DNA from: Diospyros lotus
Lineage: Eukaryota; Streptophyta; Magnoliopsida; Ericales; Ebenaceae
NCBI RefSeq assembly: GCF_014633365.1
Contig: NC_068338.1
Location: 10,054,616 to 10,118,615 of the forward strand
Length of the DNA: 64,000 nt
Direction: 5' to 3'
Below are positions 46,327-57,150 of the stretch, piece by piece (position 1 is the stretch's first letter; the number at the start of each line of letters is the position of its first letter). A program made the translations under genes and the position numbers. Under the pieces are notes generated by a model that was not told the origin of the DNA, did not search any database, and saw only the letters and a program-made list of their open reading frames with translations.

Positions 46327-47032
46327 GAAAAGTTTGAATATTTTAGGAGTGAACTGGGATTAATTATAACATGAGTAAGTATGTGGTATTTGAATTTTTT
46401 TTTTATGCTTGCTTATATATATATTTGATAAGGCCAAGCTTTCAATCTGTCAAATAAATAAAATAATCTATTGACAGAATGTATTAGGGCCAAAATTTAT
46501 AAATGATGATTGGGCACATCTATGATAATCAAATTTTTCCTTTTCAAGCATAGTCGACATAATTCATGTCTTTGTCGACTAAAGAGTTAAATATTTACAA
46601 GGATAGCTGACAGAATCATTTATCTGTCGACAGCTTCTAAGACTCGAGTCGACTATGTTCTTTTTCTAAATCAAACATAGTTGACAGCAACATTGTGTCT
46701 GTCGACTATTCCTCCAATTTTCTTTATAATAGTCGACTATGCCCCTCGAGTCTGTCGACTATTGGAGGCTGTCTATTTAAAGATCGGGCGACTATCGATT
46801 TTCTTAAAACCCTGACTTCTCCCTTGTGGCCAATTTGCTCTCTCCTTCTCTCTTTGTAAGTGTTGAACTCCTTCTCTCCTTTGCATTCTCGATCGTTTAT
46901 CTCTCTCTCTAAGTGCCAACGCTCTCAAAATCGCCCGCTTTCACTCAGCTATATCTGTTAATCGTCTTCTCGGCCATATTCCGAGACCTCTCTTGCTCTC
47001 TCTTTCTCGAGTTGATTTTTTTTTCTTTCTCA
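46327..47032 (+). other. Element W spacer with GTCGACTAT motifs
   Basis: About 0.7 kb without coding features between pol and the extra ORF. About nine GTCGAC/GTCGACTAT-like motifs lie at 46554-46795, spaced irregularly by ~20-50 bp. The same motif is dense in the W LTRs. A CTCTCT-rich leader precedes the next ORF (about 46840-47030). Confidence 0.75.
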
Positions 47033-48219
47033 ATGGCTCGTACCAAGAACTCTGACAAGGGCAAAGGAAAAGGAAAAGAAAAGGAATCGGGTTCTTCAAG
47101 CCGTCCACCATCTCAACCGAGGCCTCAACTTCAACTTTTCAATTCTGAGGGATAACAAGAAAGGTACTCCATTCATTTTGAGTCCCAAGAAGTCCTTGAA
47201 GGTCGTTATTTGGATTTAACGTTTCTAGAAACCATTGATTTTCCATATATTCAAACGTTTAAGGACTTTGGTTGGTGGGAATTTTTAACAATTCATAGAT
47301 GCATATATGAAGATGCGGTTAGGGCTTTTTATTCCAATGCTGACAATACCTATCATAAGAGAAAGTCGGATAAAAAGTTTAAGACCAACATTGGGGATTC
47401 TCATATGGAAATCACTTTGATGCTAATCCACGATCAGTTTAGAATTCCTTTAGATGGAGAGGATTATGCCTCTTGGACTCAAGATTTTGTTCAGACCAGT
47501 AAAGAAGTCATAGGAGATGACTCTCTTACAACTAAAATCTCTGACACATTAAGAATGGACTTAAACACTAGAATTCTTCATCTCATTTGCTATCAGATGA
47601 TTTACCTAGGAATGACAGTTTTTCTCTTGTTACTAGACTAGATTTGTGGCTACTTCAATGCATTAAGGCTAAGAGAAGGCCAAATCTATGTCTACTGATG
47701 ATCAACTTGATGATAGACTATTTTTCAACAAAAACTAGGTCACTTCCCTATGGTATGGTAGTCAATGTTTTACTGGATAGTCTGGTTGGGAATATGGAAA
47801 GTGCTAGAAAAGTATATCTCATCCCCTCTCAACACATAAATGACAAGACAGCCATTAGAATTGGCTATGCAAATAAGGATGGGGAATGGGTTAAAGCTGA
47901 CAAACCTGAAAATCCTAGAAAGAAGAGAAGATCATAAGGACCATCCTCATCTCATGAAGATTTAGTGGTTCAAGGTATGGCAGATCTAAAATTAGACATA
48001 TCAAGAGTTGAAGCCAGTTTGCAAGATTTCAGAGAAGAAGTCAGGTTAGATCTACAGAGTCTCCATCAGTAGCAAGAAGATCTATCTTCTCAAATGGGGT
48101 ACCTTATTCAGATGCTATCTTCTCAGTTCCCTCTGCATGTTGCATCTCCATCTATTCCATCAATTGCCTCTCCTTCATCAGCTCAGTCTTCTCCTTCATC
48201 CATCTCTCCAGATGTTTAG
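47033..48219 (+). pseudogene. Element W extra 3' ORF (SIRE-type additional ORF), decayed
   Basis: The start at 47033 (MARTKNSDKGKGKGKEKE) is followed by a low-complexity basic and Ser/Pro-rich head, then a stop (47153-47155), then about 140 residues with LDLTFLETIDFPYIQTFKDFGWWEF and AVRAFYSNADNTYH. That resembles the 'putative plant transposon protein' domain found in extra ORFs of plant retrotransposons (family assignment by recall). A frameshift near 47590-47640 leads to VNVLLDSLVGNMESARKVYLIPSQHIN. More stops (47935, 48072) and a Ser/Pro-rich tail follow. It occupies the place where SIRE elements have an env-like ORF. I see no signal peptide or membrane segment, so I do not call it env. 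Confidence 0.75.
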
Positions 48220-48563
48220 ATGATGCCCTCATTATACATTCTATTTTACTTTTGCTTTATGTATGCTTATTTTGGAAAATTTATATGTTACTTTTGTTAT
48301 ATGGTTTGTTGAACTAAACTATCACTTTATGAATGAATATTTCAGTATTGACATTTTACTCTTATTTATGTATGTTTCAATCTGACTGCATGGTTTAGTT
48401 TAATTATCTCTATGTGCAGCTTGGTTTAAGGGGGAGCCTCAGTGTGTTTCAAAAAGGGGGAGTATTCATTTTTTTTGATATTGACAAAAAGAGGGAGATA
48501 AAATGAGTGAATTGATTTTCATAATTTTCATATTTGTTTTGTCATCATCAAAAAGGGGGAGAT
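48220..48563 (+). other. Element W 3' untranslated region with four PPT-like tracts
   Basis: Purine tracts at 48428-48436 (AAGGGGGAG), 48451-48462 (AAAAAGGGGGAG), 48486-48498 (AAAAAGAGGGAGA) and 48550-48562 (AAAAAGGGGGAGA). The last abuts the 3' LTR and is the expected PPT. Duplicated tracts of this kind occur in SIRE-like elements. Confidence 0.85.
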
Positions 48564-49921
48564 TGATATTTTACTCTTAGTAATAAAATGGTTTTGATAA
48601 TGACTATATGGATTATATGAATGAGAAAATAAATTTTTAATATATGAGTTTTGAAGCAAGGTATGAAAACCTATAGAAGAAATATTGAGTATGGTTGAGT
48701 GTGGTTTGTTTCAAAATATAATTTTGATAATCTCAACTTGCTTTCAAAAGAATCAAAATGAGGATTTGTTAAGTTTTCAATGTTTTCAAAATGATAGTTG
48801 GCTATGTGGTTTAATGTTGTTGACTATGCCTGAATATAGTCGGCTATGTTATAAGGATAGTCGACTATGCATAAGGATAGTCGACTATGCTTGTCCAGTC
48901 TATCGACTATATCTTGTATCTGTCGACTATTTTTGGATCTGTAGACTATCATGTAAGGATAGTCGACTATGGCTTTTCATCTGTCGACTATATTTGTTCA
49001 TAAAATTCAAAATTCTCTTCATATTTTTACATATGTCGACTATGTCTATGTATCTGTCGACTATGGAAAATTTGTGTTAGAGATAGTCGACTATATTTTT
49101 GTCTGTCGATTATGGCTAGTTTTATTTGATGAAATTATCGACTAACCTATTTTCTCTGTCGACTATGTGTTTCATATAAACTTATAACGGCTAGTTTTTG
49201 GCACATTTAATGCTCGCCCAACCACCCACAACGGTCCAAATTTTGAACTTATCCACCATCAACTATAAATAGGTGGTTGAAGACGCATTGAAGGCTGTTG
49301 AACACATTGAAGATTTTGAACTATCGAGCTTTCACTGTTACATCGAGCATTTAATTTTTCTCTCTGTATTTTTATTTAAGAGGCCTTGATATCTCACTGT
49401 TCCATTCATTTTAAGCCTCGAACATTCACTTATAGAGAGAGCTTTTAACTAAGAGTTGTTCTTTTAGAATCTCTTTTTCTCAATTTCTGTGTTTTTCCTA
49501 GCAGAGGCTAGAGGGCCCATTAAATTGGGAGGTTATACATTACCTAGTCAAGGACTAGAGGACCTGCTCGTATTGAGTAGGGGGTTTGATAGTGAAGTTG
49601 GCTTTAAAAATCCTTAGTGGGTAGCTAAGGTAGTGGACTAAGCTTGGAAAGCTGAACTACTATAAATCCATATCTTCTCTGCTTTCCAATTTTTCTTGTT
49701 TGTGTTTTGCATTTCTGTTCCTACTCACTGTGTTCATTCATTGATAAGATTTCAATTTTATTCTTCACAAAACTAGAGTGTCTTTTACACGGTTGACACC
49801 TCATCGTGCCATTTCAAGGTCTTGAGGTTTAACGAATCCGTGGTCTTCATCGACTACGTCTTCATTTTTCAAAGAAATTTTAATTATACCAATTCACCCC
49901 CTCTTGGTGTGTGCCATATCA
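48564..49921 (+). repeat. Element W 3' LTR (1358 bp)
   Basis: It starts TGATATTTTACTC after the PPT and ends TGTGCCATATCA. The termini form TGATAT...ATATCA. A cluster of about a dozen GTCGACTAT-like motifs lies at about 48815-49165, upstream of the TATA box (TATAAATA, 49264-49271). It matches the truncated 5' LTR from about 48890 on. Confidence 0.94.
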
Positions 49922-52900
49922 ATTTTTGTGCACCACCTCGAAACACGTGCCCGAACCATTTTTCTTGCTAAAATTTCTGGAATATTAATAAATATCTGTT
50001 TCCTATTTTTCTAGAATTTTCTAGGATTTTCTTCACCTTTTCCCCTTTTTTTTCCATTTTCTTTCCTTTCTTTTCTTTTCTTTCTTTTTCTTTTCCGTTT
50101 CTTCTTTTCTTTTATTCTTCTTCTCCTATTCATCTTCTTCCTTTCTCCCCTGCTCCCGCACACAGCACCTGCAACTCCGCCATGCGCGCCATGCCCAACC
50201 GCCTGACCTCGTCGGCTGATGCTGGCCATCTCCCGCGTCGCCACCAACCCGGCTACAACCACCTCGCACACACCACCTCGAACACCGTGCTTCCCACACT
50301 GCCATGGCCACAACTTGCGGCCTTGGTTGTTGACCGCTTGAGGAGGCCAGCTCCGACCACCAATTCGGCCACCAAACCGGCCAACCGACCACCACCTAAA
50401 CTGCCACTATCCACCAGCCTCCATTGCGCAATACCATCGCTCTCGGCCAGCTTCCCTTGCTCCACGACTACCATGGCCATTTCTGCCCACACCAGTAGCC
50501 TCCTCGGATGCCCACCGACCACCAGCAATAACTCTTCGCACAAACTCTCTCATCTCTTCTCTGATCTCTCCCTTCTCTCACACATTTGCTTGCCAAAGCT
50601 CTCTGGCATTGCTTCCATCTCTCTCTCTCGGCTTCTCTCTCGACTTCCTCCTCTACATATAGGCGAAGCGCCCCTGATAGCCTCGGCCGCCACTCACTCT
50701 CCCTCTCGACAACCTCTCAAATCCTAGCAAAACTCTCAGCCCAATTCCAACATCTGCAAGCTGCTCCCCATGCCTATACGCGCATGCTCATACATATATA
50801 TATATAATATTATATTAATATTACTCATTTCATCCCTATTTTCTCTCTAAATTACACTTTGAAATTTCTTAAATTGCAAATACACCCCTAACACTCAAAT
50901 AACGTTACATTACGGTGCTTTACATCCATAATTAATAACCCCAGTGACCTCACCGGGCTATTGATTCATTCTAAAACCACCTCAGGGTTGATCCTTATGA
51001 AAAATTGGCGCCCCCCTAGGGTTCGGTTAACTTCTTGAAAGTCCCCTACAATCATTTAGTTTTTCAACCTAAATCATAGCTGTATTTTAATTGTACCGAT
51101 AATCGTCTTGATTTTGATTTCTTTTAATACCATAAATCCTATCTCGGAATGCTCATCAATACAATATCATTTTCCATAGACATTTACACTCTGGGGCATT
51201 GTAACGCCCCGCTCCCACTTACGGGTGTTACTTGTGAACAATCACCCGAATTGTCCACCTGCCCGGCCTACGGCGAAGGGTGGGCCATGTTTCAAGACGA
51301 AACGCCCTAGGTGGGAACTAGGCTCGACCTTCCCTTCGCGGAATCCCAGGATTCGCTAGCAGGATTGGGCTTTAGCCACACCGCATTGGCTATAAAGAAA
51401 ATCTCCTTCAGGCGCCCAATCGCCATATTTTTTTTTTTTTTATTTCTTTTCCATCGGAGAATTTTATCGGGCTCCAAAATCACCATTTAAACCACTCCAT
51501 TGATGGATCACCAATTTTTTGGAGGGATAACTCATCATTTCAAATTTTTAAATTTTCGGCCTTTTCTCCAAAAATGCCCGAAATTCCATTTATTTTGAAA
51601 ATTCCTCCGGGGCCCAAAATCGATTAAGAAATGCCCCTTATTTCTCCCAAAATTCCAATTTTTTAAAAAAAATTGGCCGGCGGGGCCCGCGCGGGCCCCG
51701 CGCGGGCCCCGCTGGCGCTGGCTGCGCGGGCTGGCCGCGCATGCCGCGCAGCCGCCCGCACGCGCCCGTCGGCATGCGAGCGCGGCCGCCTGCTCGCGCG
51801 CTGGCACGGCCGCCCGCGCGCGGCCGCCGCAGCCCGCGCGCGCGCAGCCGCCCATGCGGCCCAGCCCGCGCGCAGGCAGCAGCCTGCTGCTGCTAATTTC
51901 CAGCAGCTTCCAGCTGCTGGTTCCCTCCTTCTTTCTTCCTTTTTTTTTTTTTTTTTTTTTTCTTTGGGCTATAAAACCCCAAATTTTCCAGAAATTAAAT
52001 TTAAATAAATAAATTCACATTCATCTTGGTTTGCCTCTAATTCTCCATAATTAAGGCCTAATCCACCTCTTGATGAATACACAACATATCATACTAAAGG
52101 GAAGTTTTTGCCTAGGCTTCAACATGCCATAAGCCTCAATCTCATTCACTAAGAAAAATCAACCCTTCAAGGAATTTACACTCCAAAAATACACTTTGGG
52201 CTTAAGAAACCCTTACTTAGAGCATATACAATTTAAGCATAAATTACACCATTTGAGAAAAATAATTAATGCCTTCATGCTCAAGCTTCTTTCTCTTGCC
52301 AAACCCTTCCATAGCATGCTTCAATACCTACAAGAGGTCAAATAAACCTCATGAGCTCCAAGAGCTCAATAAGGGTGCAATGACATAAAGTATGGAAATT
52401 AACAACATAGATGCTAATGCCATATGCAAGTGCCTAGGGTTCCAATACCTCAACCCTCAAGGTTAAAGGCTTCAACACACCCATCCCAACACACAATTTC
52501 ATGGCCATGAGTCTCATACACACAAGCATATGCAAGGCAAGCACAAAATGTTAAAATGCATACAAAAGTCATGCTAGCCACCATCCACTTGGGGCTTTCC
52601 CCTTACCTCATACTCCATGGATCTTCAAGTTTCCAACAACTTCAAGCCTCCAAAATCACTTCCTTTAATTTCCTCAAACTCCTTTAGGCTTCTTGGATTT
52701 CTTCTTCTCTTTTTTCTTCTTCTTTCTCTCTTCTTCATTTCTTTCTCCAAATGGCCAAAGGAAACCAAGACCTCACTTCTTGCCATTTTATACTAGTTCC
52801 CTCATATTTCAAGAATGCATCCTAGCCATTAGATTTATTTGGTGAGAATAAATCCTCACCATCCAAACTAACACAATCCATGGCATTAAGTCTTGTTTAA

Positions 52901-54014
52901 AGTCCACCATTGGATCTTTTCTCACTTTACAAGACAACATCTTAGCCATCCAAAGGAAGCACAATCCATGTGCTTTGCTAGGTTTTAATCCTAGCCTTTG
53001 ATTTAATTTGGAGATTAAATCTCCACCTTCCAATCATTTCTCTTTTAACATCTCTCCACCATTTGGCAATCCATGCCAACTTCCAAGATTTAATGGCAAC
53101 CCTTGGATCACTTTCCCATTTCAAGAATTAATCTCATCCCTTGAAATTATCCTTTCTTTCCCATTTAAATTAATGGGACTATTTTCATAACCATCACATG
53201 AGAGACATAAATAATTTCTTTCCCATTTAAATTAATGGGACTAATTTCCAACATCACATTTGAGAGACATAAATACTTTCTTATGTATTTAAATAACTCT
53301 CATATTTTCCAAGGCATTAATGGTGACCATTTACCATTTTCTTTTGGATTTTCTTTAATCCATATAATCATGCCTCTTATTAAATGCTTACAAGACCAAT
53401 TATCATAACTTTTGCATTTATTTAATTCACCCAATTATACTTGAACCACAAAATGCCAAGTGTCACAACAAGACACTAACCTTGGCTTCCAAGTTTAATC
53501 TCATCTCTCCAAGTGGCATTACCACATTAATTCACAACTTAGGGAAAATATAATTATTCTCCTCAAATAATTTAATATCCACCATTTTCCCTATTTCAAA
53601 ATTAAATTTCCTTTATGGAATTAAATTCCAAAATTCCCAATTACTCTTTGTGAATTTATTAATCCCATATATCTCCACATAAATACCAAATTGGGATTTT
53701 TATTCACTTACACACCTAATTCTTCATAGGAATTATTTTTAATTTATCAAAATACCCTTTATTGGATTTCTCTATCCAAATTACCAAAATACCCTTCTCA
53801 TGGGCATTCTCAATCTCAAGGATCCATCACCTTCTCAAGGGTATTTTTGAAAGTTTACTTACTTCCTTTTTTATTCTCTTAACACCGGTTACACCGGGTG
53901 TTACAGGCATTCCTTACAGTCGATTCGACGATTTATTTTGCTATTAAGCCAATTTTTCGGTATTCTAACCTTGCTTAAATTACGTGGCAACCTCACGAAA
54001 AATGAGATCTTACA
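49922..54014 (-). repeat. Tekay-like LTR, inverted, truncated by W and split by V solo LTR
   Basis: On the minus strand it begins at 54014 with TGTAAGATCTCATTTTTCG. That resembles the Z LTR start, and the two share GTGAGGTTGCCACGTAATTTAAG-like and GAATCGACTGTAAGGAATGCC-like segments (about 13-20 bases each). It is interrupted by 51200-53905 and then runs to 49922, where W's 3' LTR ends. The 3' half of the LTR is absent. A polypyrimidine run (50035-50150 on the plus strand) and a C-rich part follow. Confidence 0.75.
51200..53905 (-). repeat. Solo LTR, family V copy 2 (2706 bp), inverted
   Basis: Plus-strand ends are TGTAACGCCCCGC and CCGGGTGTTACA, the reverse complement of V copy 1, with GGCAT at 51195-51199 and 53906-53910. 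It holds the same GC-rich block (51673-51895) and T-run (51936-51963), and a hairpin TGAGCTC...GAGCTCA near 52352-52368. It is about 250 bp longer than copy 1. No internal domain adjoins. Confidence 0.93.
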
Positions 54015-54184
54015 TTTTGCCTTCTGACCTACTGATACATTGTCCTTTCCTTACTCTCTTACTCACTCAAGAGTCAAAGTGCTTGTAGGTGCCAGCAGCC
54101 CCCCGGACTAACCCGTCGCCGGAGCTTGCCCCCTACCGTTGCGATCCAGCCTCCGATCGCTCCCTTTGGTCAGGAAGGGACATC
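54015..54184 (+). repeat. Tat-lineage 5' LTR remnant (3' end only)
   Basis: About 170 bp lies directly before a PBS of the Tat/Ogre type. It has a C-rich end (CCCCCCGGACTAACCCGTC) as in Tat 5' LTR ends. The rest of this LTR is missing, apparently lost at the junction with the inverted Tekay-like LTR. Confidence 0.55.
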
Positions 54185-54202
54185 TGGCGCCCACCGTGGG
54201 GC
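54185..54202 (+). other. Tat-lineage PBS
   Basis: TGGCGCCCACCGTGGGGC, the PBS form found in plant Tat-lineage gypsy elements. The tRNA (possibly Arg) is from memory and less certain than the lineage. A Tat-type gag follows, in support. Confidence 0.75.
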
Positions 54203-54487
54203 TCTGTAAAACTTACCTACCCTATAATTTCACTAAATCCTTTCAAGCCAACCCCATCATTGTGCCCTGGTGCGAACTAGAAGCGCCCCCGCCCAGGAAC
54301 CAAATGACGCCGACTATCTCCCGCAAAATTTGGTTGTCATAAAAGTCCTTCTCCAGACAGTCTAGCAACTATAAAACCAAGTTACCTAGTTATCCCGAAA
54401 CCAGCGGAGCGACAAACCCAACAAGTGGGTCAATTGCGACGCAGAAGGTAGTCATCACTAACACCATCAAGCCACCCACACCCCTAT

Positions 54488-54712
54488 TGTAACATCTTGC
54501 ATCGAGTAATAGGAAGGATCGGAACAACTTACCCTGATGGGTCTACGTGAACTTCCCAGGGGTCACCCATCCTTAAGCTTCCCCAGCTTAAGTACACTTA
54601 ACCCGGGAGTTCTTTGCCTACATTTAGACCAAAAGGTATCTAGCTGGTGTTGTTTTCTTCTTTATTTATCCTTTATATATACTACTATTCTCTAGACTCT
54701 TGGGGTATTACA
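54488..54712 (-). mobile_element. Cassandra-like solo LTR with 5S rRNA-like sequence
   Basis: 225 bp from TGTAACATC to GGGTATTACA, flanked by CCTAT (54483-54487 and 54713-54717). Read on the minus strand it contains CACCAGC, then GAACTCC, then GGTTAAG, then GGATGGGTGACC and CCTGGGAAGT in the order of plant 5S rRNA. These cover the 5S internal promoter region (about 54555-54640). A TATATA-like box (about 54670-54682) precedes it. Short LTRs carrying a 5S-derived promoter define the Cassandra TRIM retrotransposons. No second LTR is seen, so it is solo. It is inserted between the Tat PBS and gag. Confidence 0.88.
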
Positions 54713-54759
54713 CCTATTCCCCTGCCTTCCACGTCCTTGTACTCCCACAACCACCATTT

Positions 54760-55740
54760 TTCATAGTTTATCATAACTGTTCCTTTACCCAACGGCTTTC
54801 GCCTTTCCAACACTTTGGAATCTTATGACGGCACCACCAACCATCAGGACCATCTCACCATATTCAATGCTGCCATGCTGCTAAGCGGAAGCTCAGACCC
54901 CATTATGTCCTGATCCTTTCCTAGCACCCTGAGGAAGTCTACCATGTTGTGGTTCTCGTCTCTGGAGCCAAACTCCATCCACCACTTTCCCGAGCTAGCC
55001 ACTCACTTCCTTACTCATTTCTCCACTAGTTGAGCTCATTATAAGACATCATCCAGTCTTATCAACCTGAAGCAAGATGAACACAAGCCACTGTGGGAAT
55101 TCATGAATAGGTACTTTCAGGAGGCCTTTCAAATCAAGGATCTCAACCCTACGGTCTCCGTACACGCCATCATAGCCGGATTAAGAGCGAGTCCCTTGGC
55201 CAAGTCACTGGCCTAGAAGCCTCCCGTCGTCCTGGATGATCTCAGGACCAACGTGGCGGGATACATCAACATGGAGGAAGCCTCGGCCCCTAACGCAGCG
55301 AAGCCGAGCCACAAGCACAGCCGCAACCGGTTCCCCAGTTGGGACCTCCCACTAGGCATCAGCATAACTCGGAGAGGGACTCCTACCAAAAACAAGAAAA
55401 TTGAGATCACAACAAAGGGCGGGGAGAACCACCCCGAGCCCTTAAACCACCTCGACTACACTACAACGCATACACCCCCCCCCCCCTCATAACCAAACAA
55501 GACCAAATTTTTCAAGAGGTCTACAACACCAGGATCATCCCCCTCCTGGATATTAGTAAGCAAAGACCCCATCGTGGCAATACCGACACCAGCAAGTGGT
55601 GCGATTACCACCGTATATTTGGGCATACAACCAAAGAATATGCCTCCCTAAAGGACTAAATAAAGCGCCTAGTCAGGGAAGGTTATCTTCTCCAGTATGT
55701 TTATAAACCAGACCAAAGGCGATCCCCGTAGGGTAACCTG
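54760..55740 (+). pseudogene. Tat-lineage Gag, decayed
   Basis: Frame pieces with several stops: ESYDGTTNHQDHLTIFNAAM, WFSSLEPNSIHHFPELATHF, LKQDEHKPLWEFMNRYFQEA, AIIAGLRASPLAKSL, then NVAGYINMEEA. This order is that of Tat-lineage gag. Later, about 55590-55690, a knuckle-like CDYHRIFGHTTKEYASLKD has lost its last Cys (Tyr in its place). Non-functional. Confidence 0.85.
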
Positions 55741-55759
55741 GATAGGCAAAGGAGCTGCA

Positions 55760-56600
55760 GGCCTCAGAAACGGCCCTAAGCAGGCAATAAGAAAAATGTT
55801 GGGCCACCCCCGAGAAATCCAGTAGCCAAAGTCATTGACACCATTTCTGGAGGTTTTACAGGCAGTGGAGAATCGAGCTCAACAAGGAAACGACACCTCT
55901 GGATGGTAATGTTAATAGATAGCACCGAGAGGAAGCCGAGGAAGATGGCCTGACACCTAACAATCTCCTTCACCGATGAAGACTTCGAAGGTATTGAAGA
56001 AAACCTCGATGATCCCATGGTAATCTCGGTCGTCGCTGTGAATTTCTTTGTAAAGAAAGTCCTTGTGGATCAGGACAGCTCGGCTGACCTATTATACTTG
56101 TCAACCCTAAGGAAAATGGGAATCCTCGAAAATGAGCTAAGACTATTCCACGAGAACCTGATTGGTTTTTCTGGATAGTAGGTAGGCATCAGGGGCTACG
56201 TCGACTTACTGACTTCATTCGAGATGGCTCCCCTTGTCAAAACAATCCACATCAGATATCTAGTCATTGACTGTCAGACACCATACAACACATTTCTCGA
56301 TTGCCCCTCTCTCAACAACTTGGGCATAATAGTATCCACTGCCCATTTAGCCATGAAATTCCCAGTGTCAGATACCAAGGTCGGAGCCATTCACCCCGAT
56401 CAAAAAGAGGCTCGGCAATGCTACCATGACAGCCTCAGGGTTTGGGGCCCCAAGCTCGGCAAGGACAATAAAGGAAGCAGAACCCCCGAAAGCAGCAATA
56501 AAGTAGTAGGAACAAGTAGCCAAGCCCCACACCCTACTGTGCGCATGGCAGAGTTAGAACAACAAAGCCAGCCATTAGATGACCGCCGCTAACCTATAAA
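55760..56600 (+). pseudogene. Tat-lineage protease, decayed
   Basis: Contains ISGGFTGSGESSSTRKRH, FTDEDFEGI, then the protease core DPMVISVVAVNFFVKKVLVD with QDSSADLLYLS in place of the usual DxGSSAD-type active site, then IRYLVIDCQTPYNTFLDCPS, LGIIVSTAHLAMKFP and VGAIHPDQKEARQCYHDSL. These are strong Tat-lineage signatures. Stops lie near 55655, 55950 and 56178. No RT, RNase H or integrase follows within the window, so pol was lost or never present. Confidence 0.85.
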
Positions 56601-57150
56601 AGAACTCCATTCCAAAGGCTCGGGGCCCTGCCTGAAGCAGATTGTCTATGGCAACCCTACCTCACCAGATTACTAACAGCATCAACACCGTAGTTTTCCA
56701 CTTAGCCGATCCCGAAAAGAAACCTTCACCCAGACCAAATAACGTGGCCAATGCACGGACATACCATAGCTAAGCAACCATCCTTTCAAGGACTTGTTGT
56801 TACAATACACTTCACTAAATTAAAGACAGTTACTTTTACTTATTACTTGTCATATCTTTACACAGGCACAAACCCAGGTTTTCTTTTTTGGCAGTCCCCA
56901 GGAACCCTTGGCATATCCCCGTCTTCTAGTCACCTTAATATCGCCTCAACCTGGATCACCTTAGCCCCAGTTGACCAACTCAATACAAGACCAAGTCACC
57001 TGCAATCTCGCCTCACCTAGTACTCATACCAGCAAAGACAGAGATTCAAATGAAATTGACAGAGTAAGAGGACATTCCAAGGTATTTCCAAAATCCCATA
57101 TTTTACTAAAGCAATTCAAATACAAGTATGAACGGGCACACCTTATAGTA
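56601..57150 (+). other. Tat remnant spacer, no feature recognised
   Basis: About 550 bp with short open pieces only and no pol motif on either strand. Confidence 0.5.

Larger units (their letters stand above)
38091..49921 (+). mobile_element. SIRE/Maximus-like Ty1/copia element W, 5' truncated
   Basis: Order is copia-type: truncated 5' LTR, tRNA-Met PBS, gag, protease, integrase, RT/RNase H, then an extra ORF and PPTs, then 3' LTR 48564-49921. SIRE-like lineage is inferred from the long gag with a coiled-coil C-terminal part, the extra 3' ORF, and several GGGGGAG tracts. About 325 bp of the 5' LTR start is missing and Z sequence abuts it, so no TSD can be defined. A family V solo LTR interrupts RNase H. 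Confidence 0.9.

Noticed and set aside
48815..49165. GTCGACTAT motif cluster as a CRISPR array or transposon end array
   Set aside because: Spacing is irregular, motifs vary and alternate in orientation, and they lie in both LTRs of one element.
50182..50727. 181-codon frame rich in Ser, Pro and Thr
   Set aside because: It lies within an inverted Tekay-like LTR, equivalent to the C- or G-rich LTR blocks elsewhere, with competing antisense frames.
54488..54712. A true 5S rRNA gene
   Set aside because: The 5S-like blocks are diverged and bounded by LTR-type termini and a TSD, with no tandem 5S unit; a Cassandra-type LTR explains it better.
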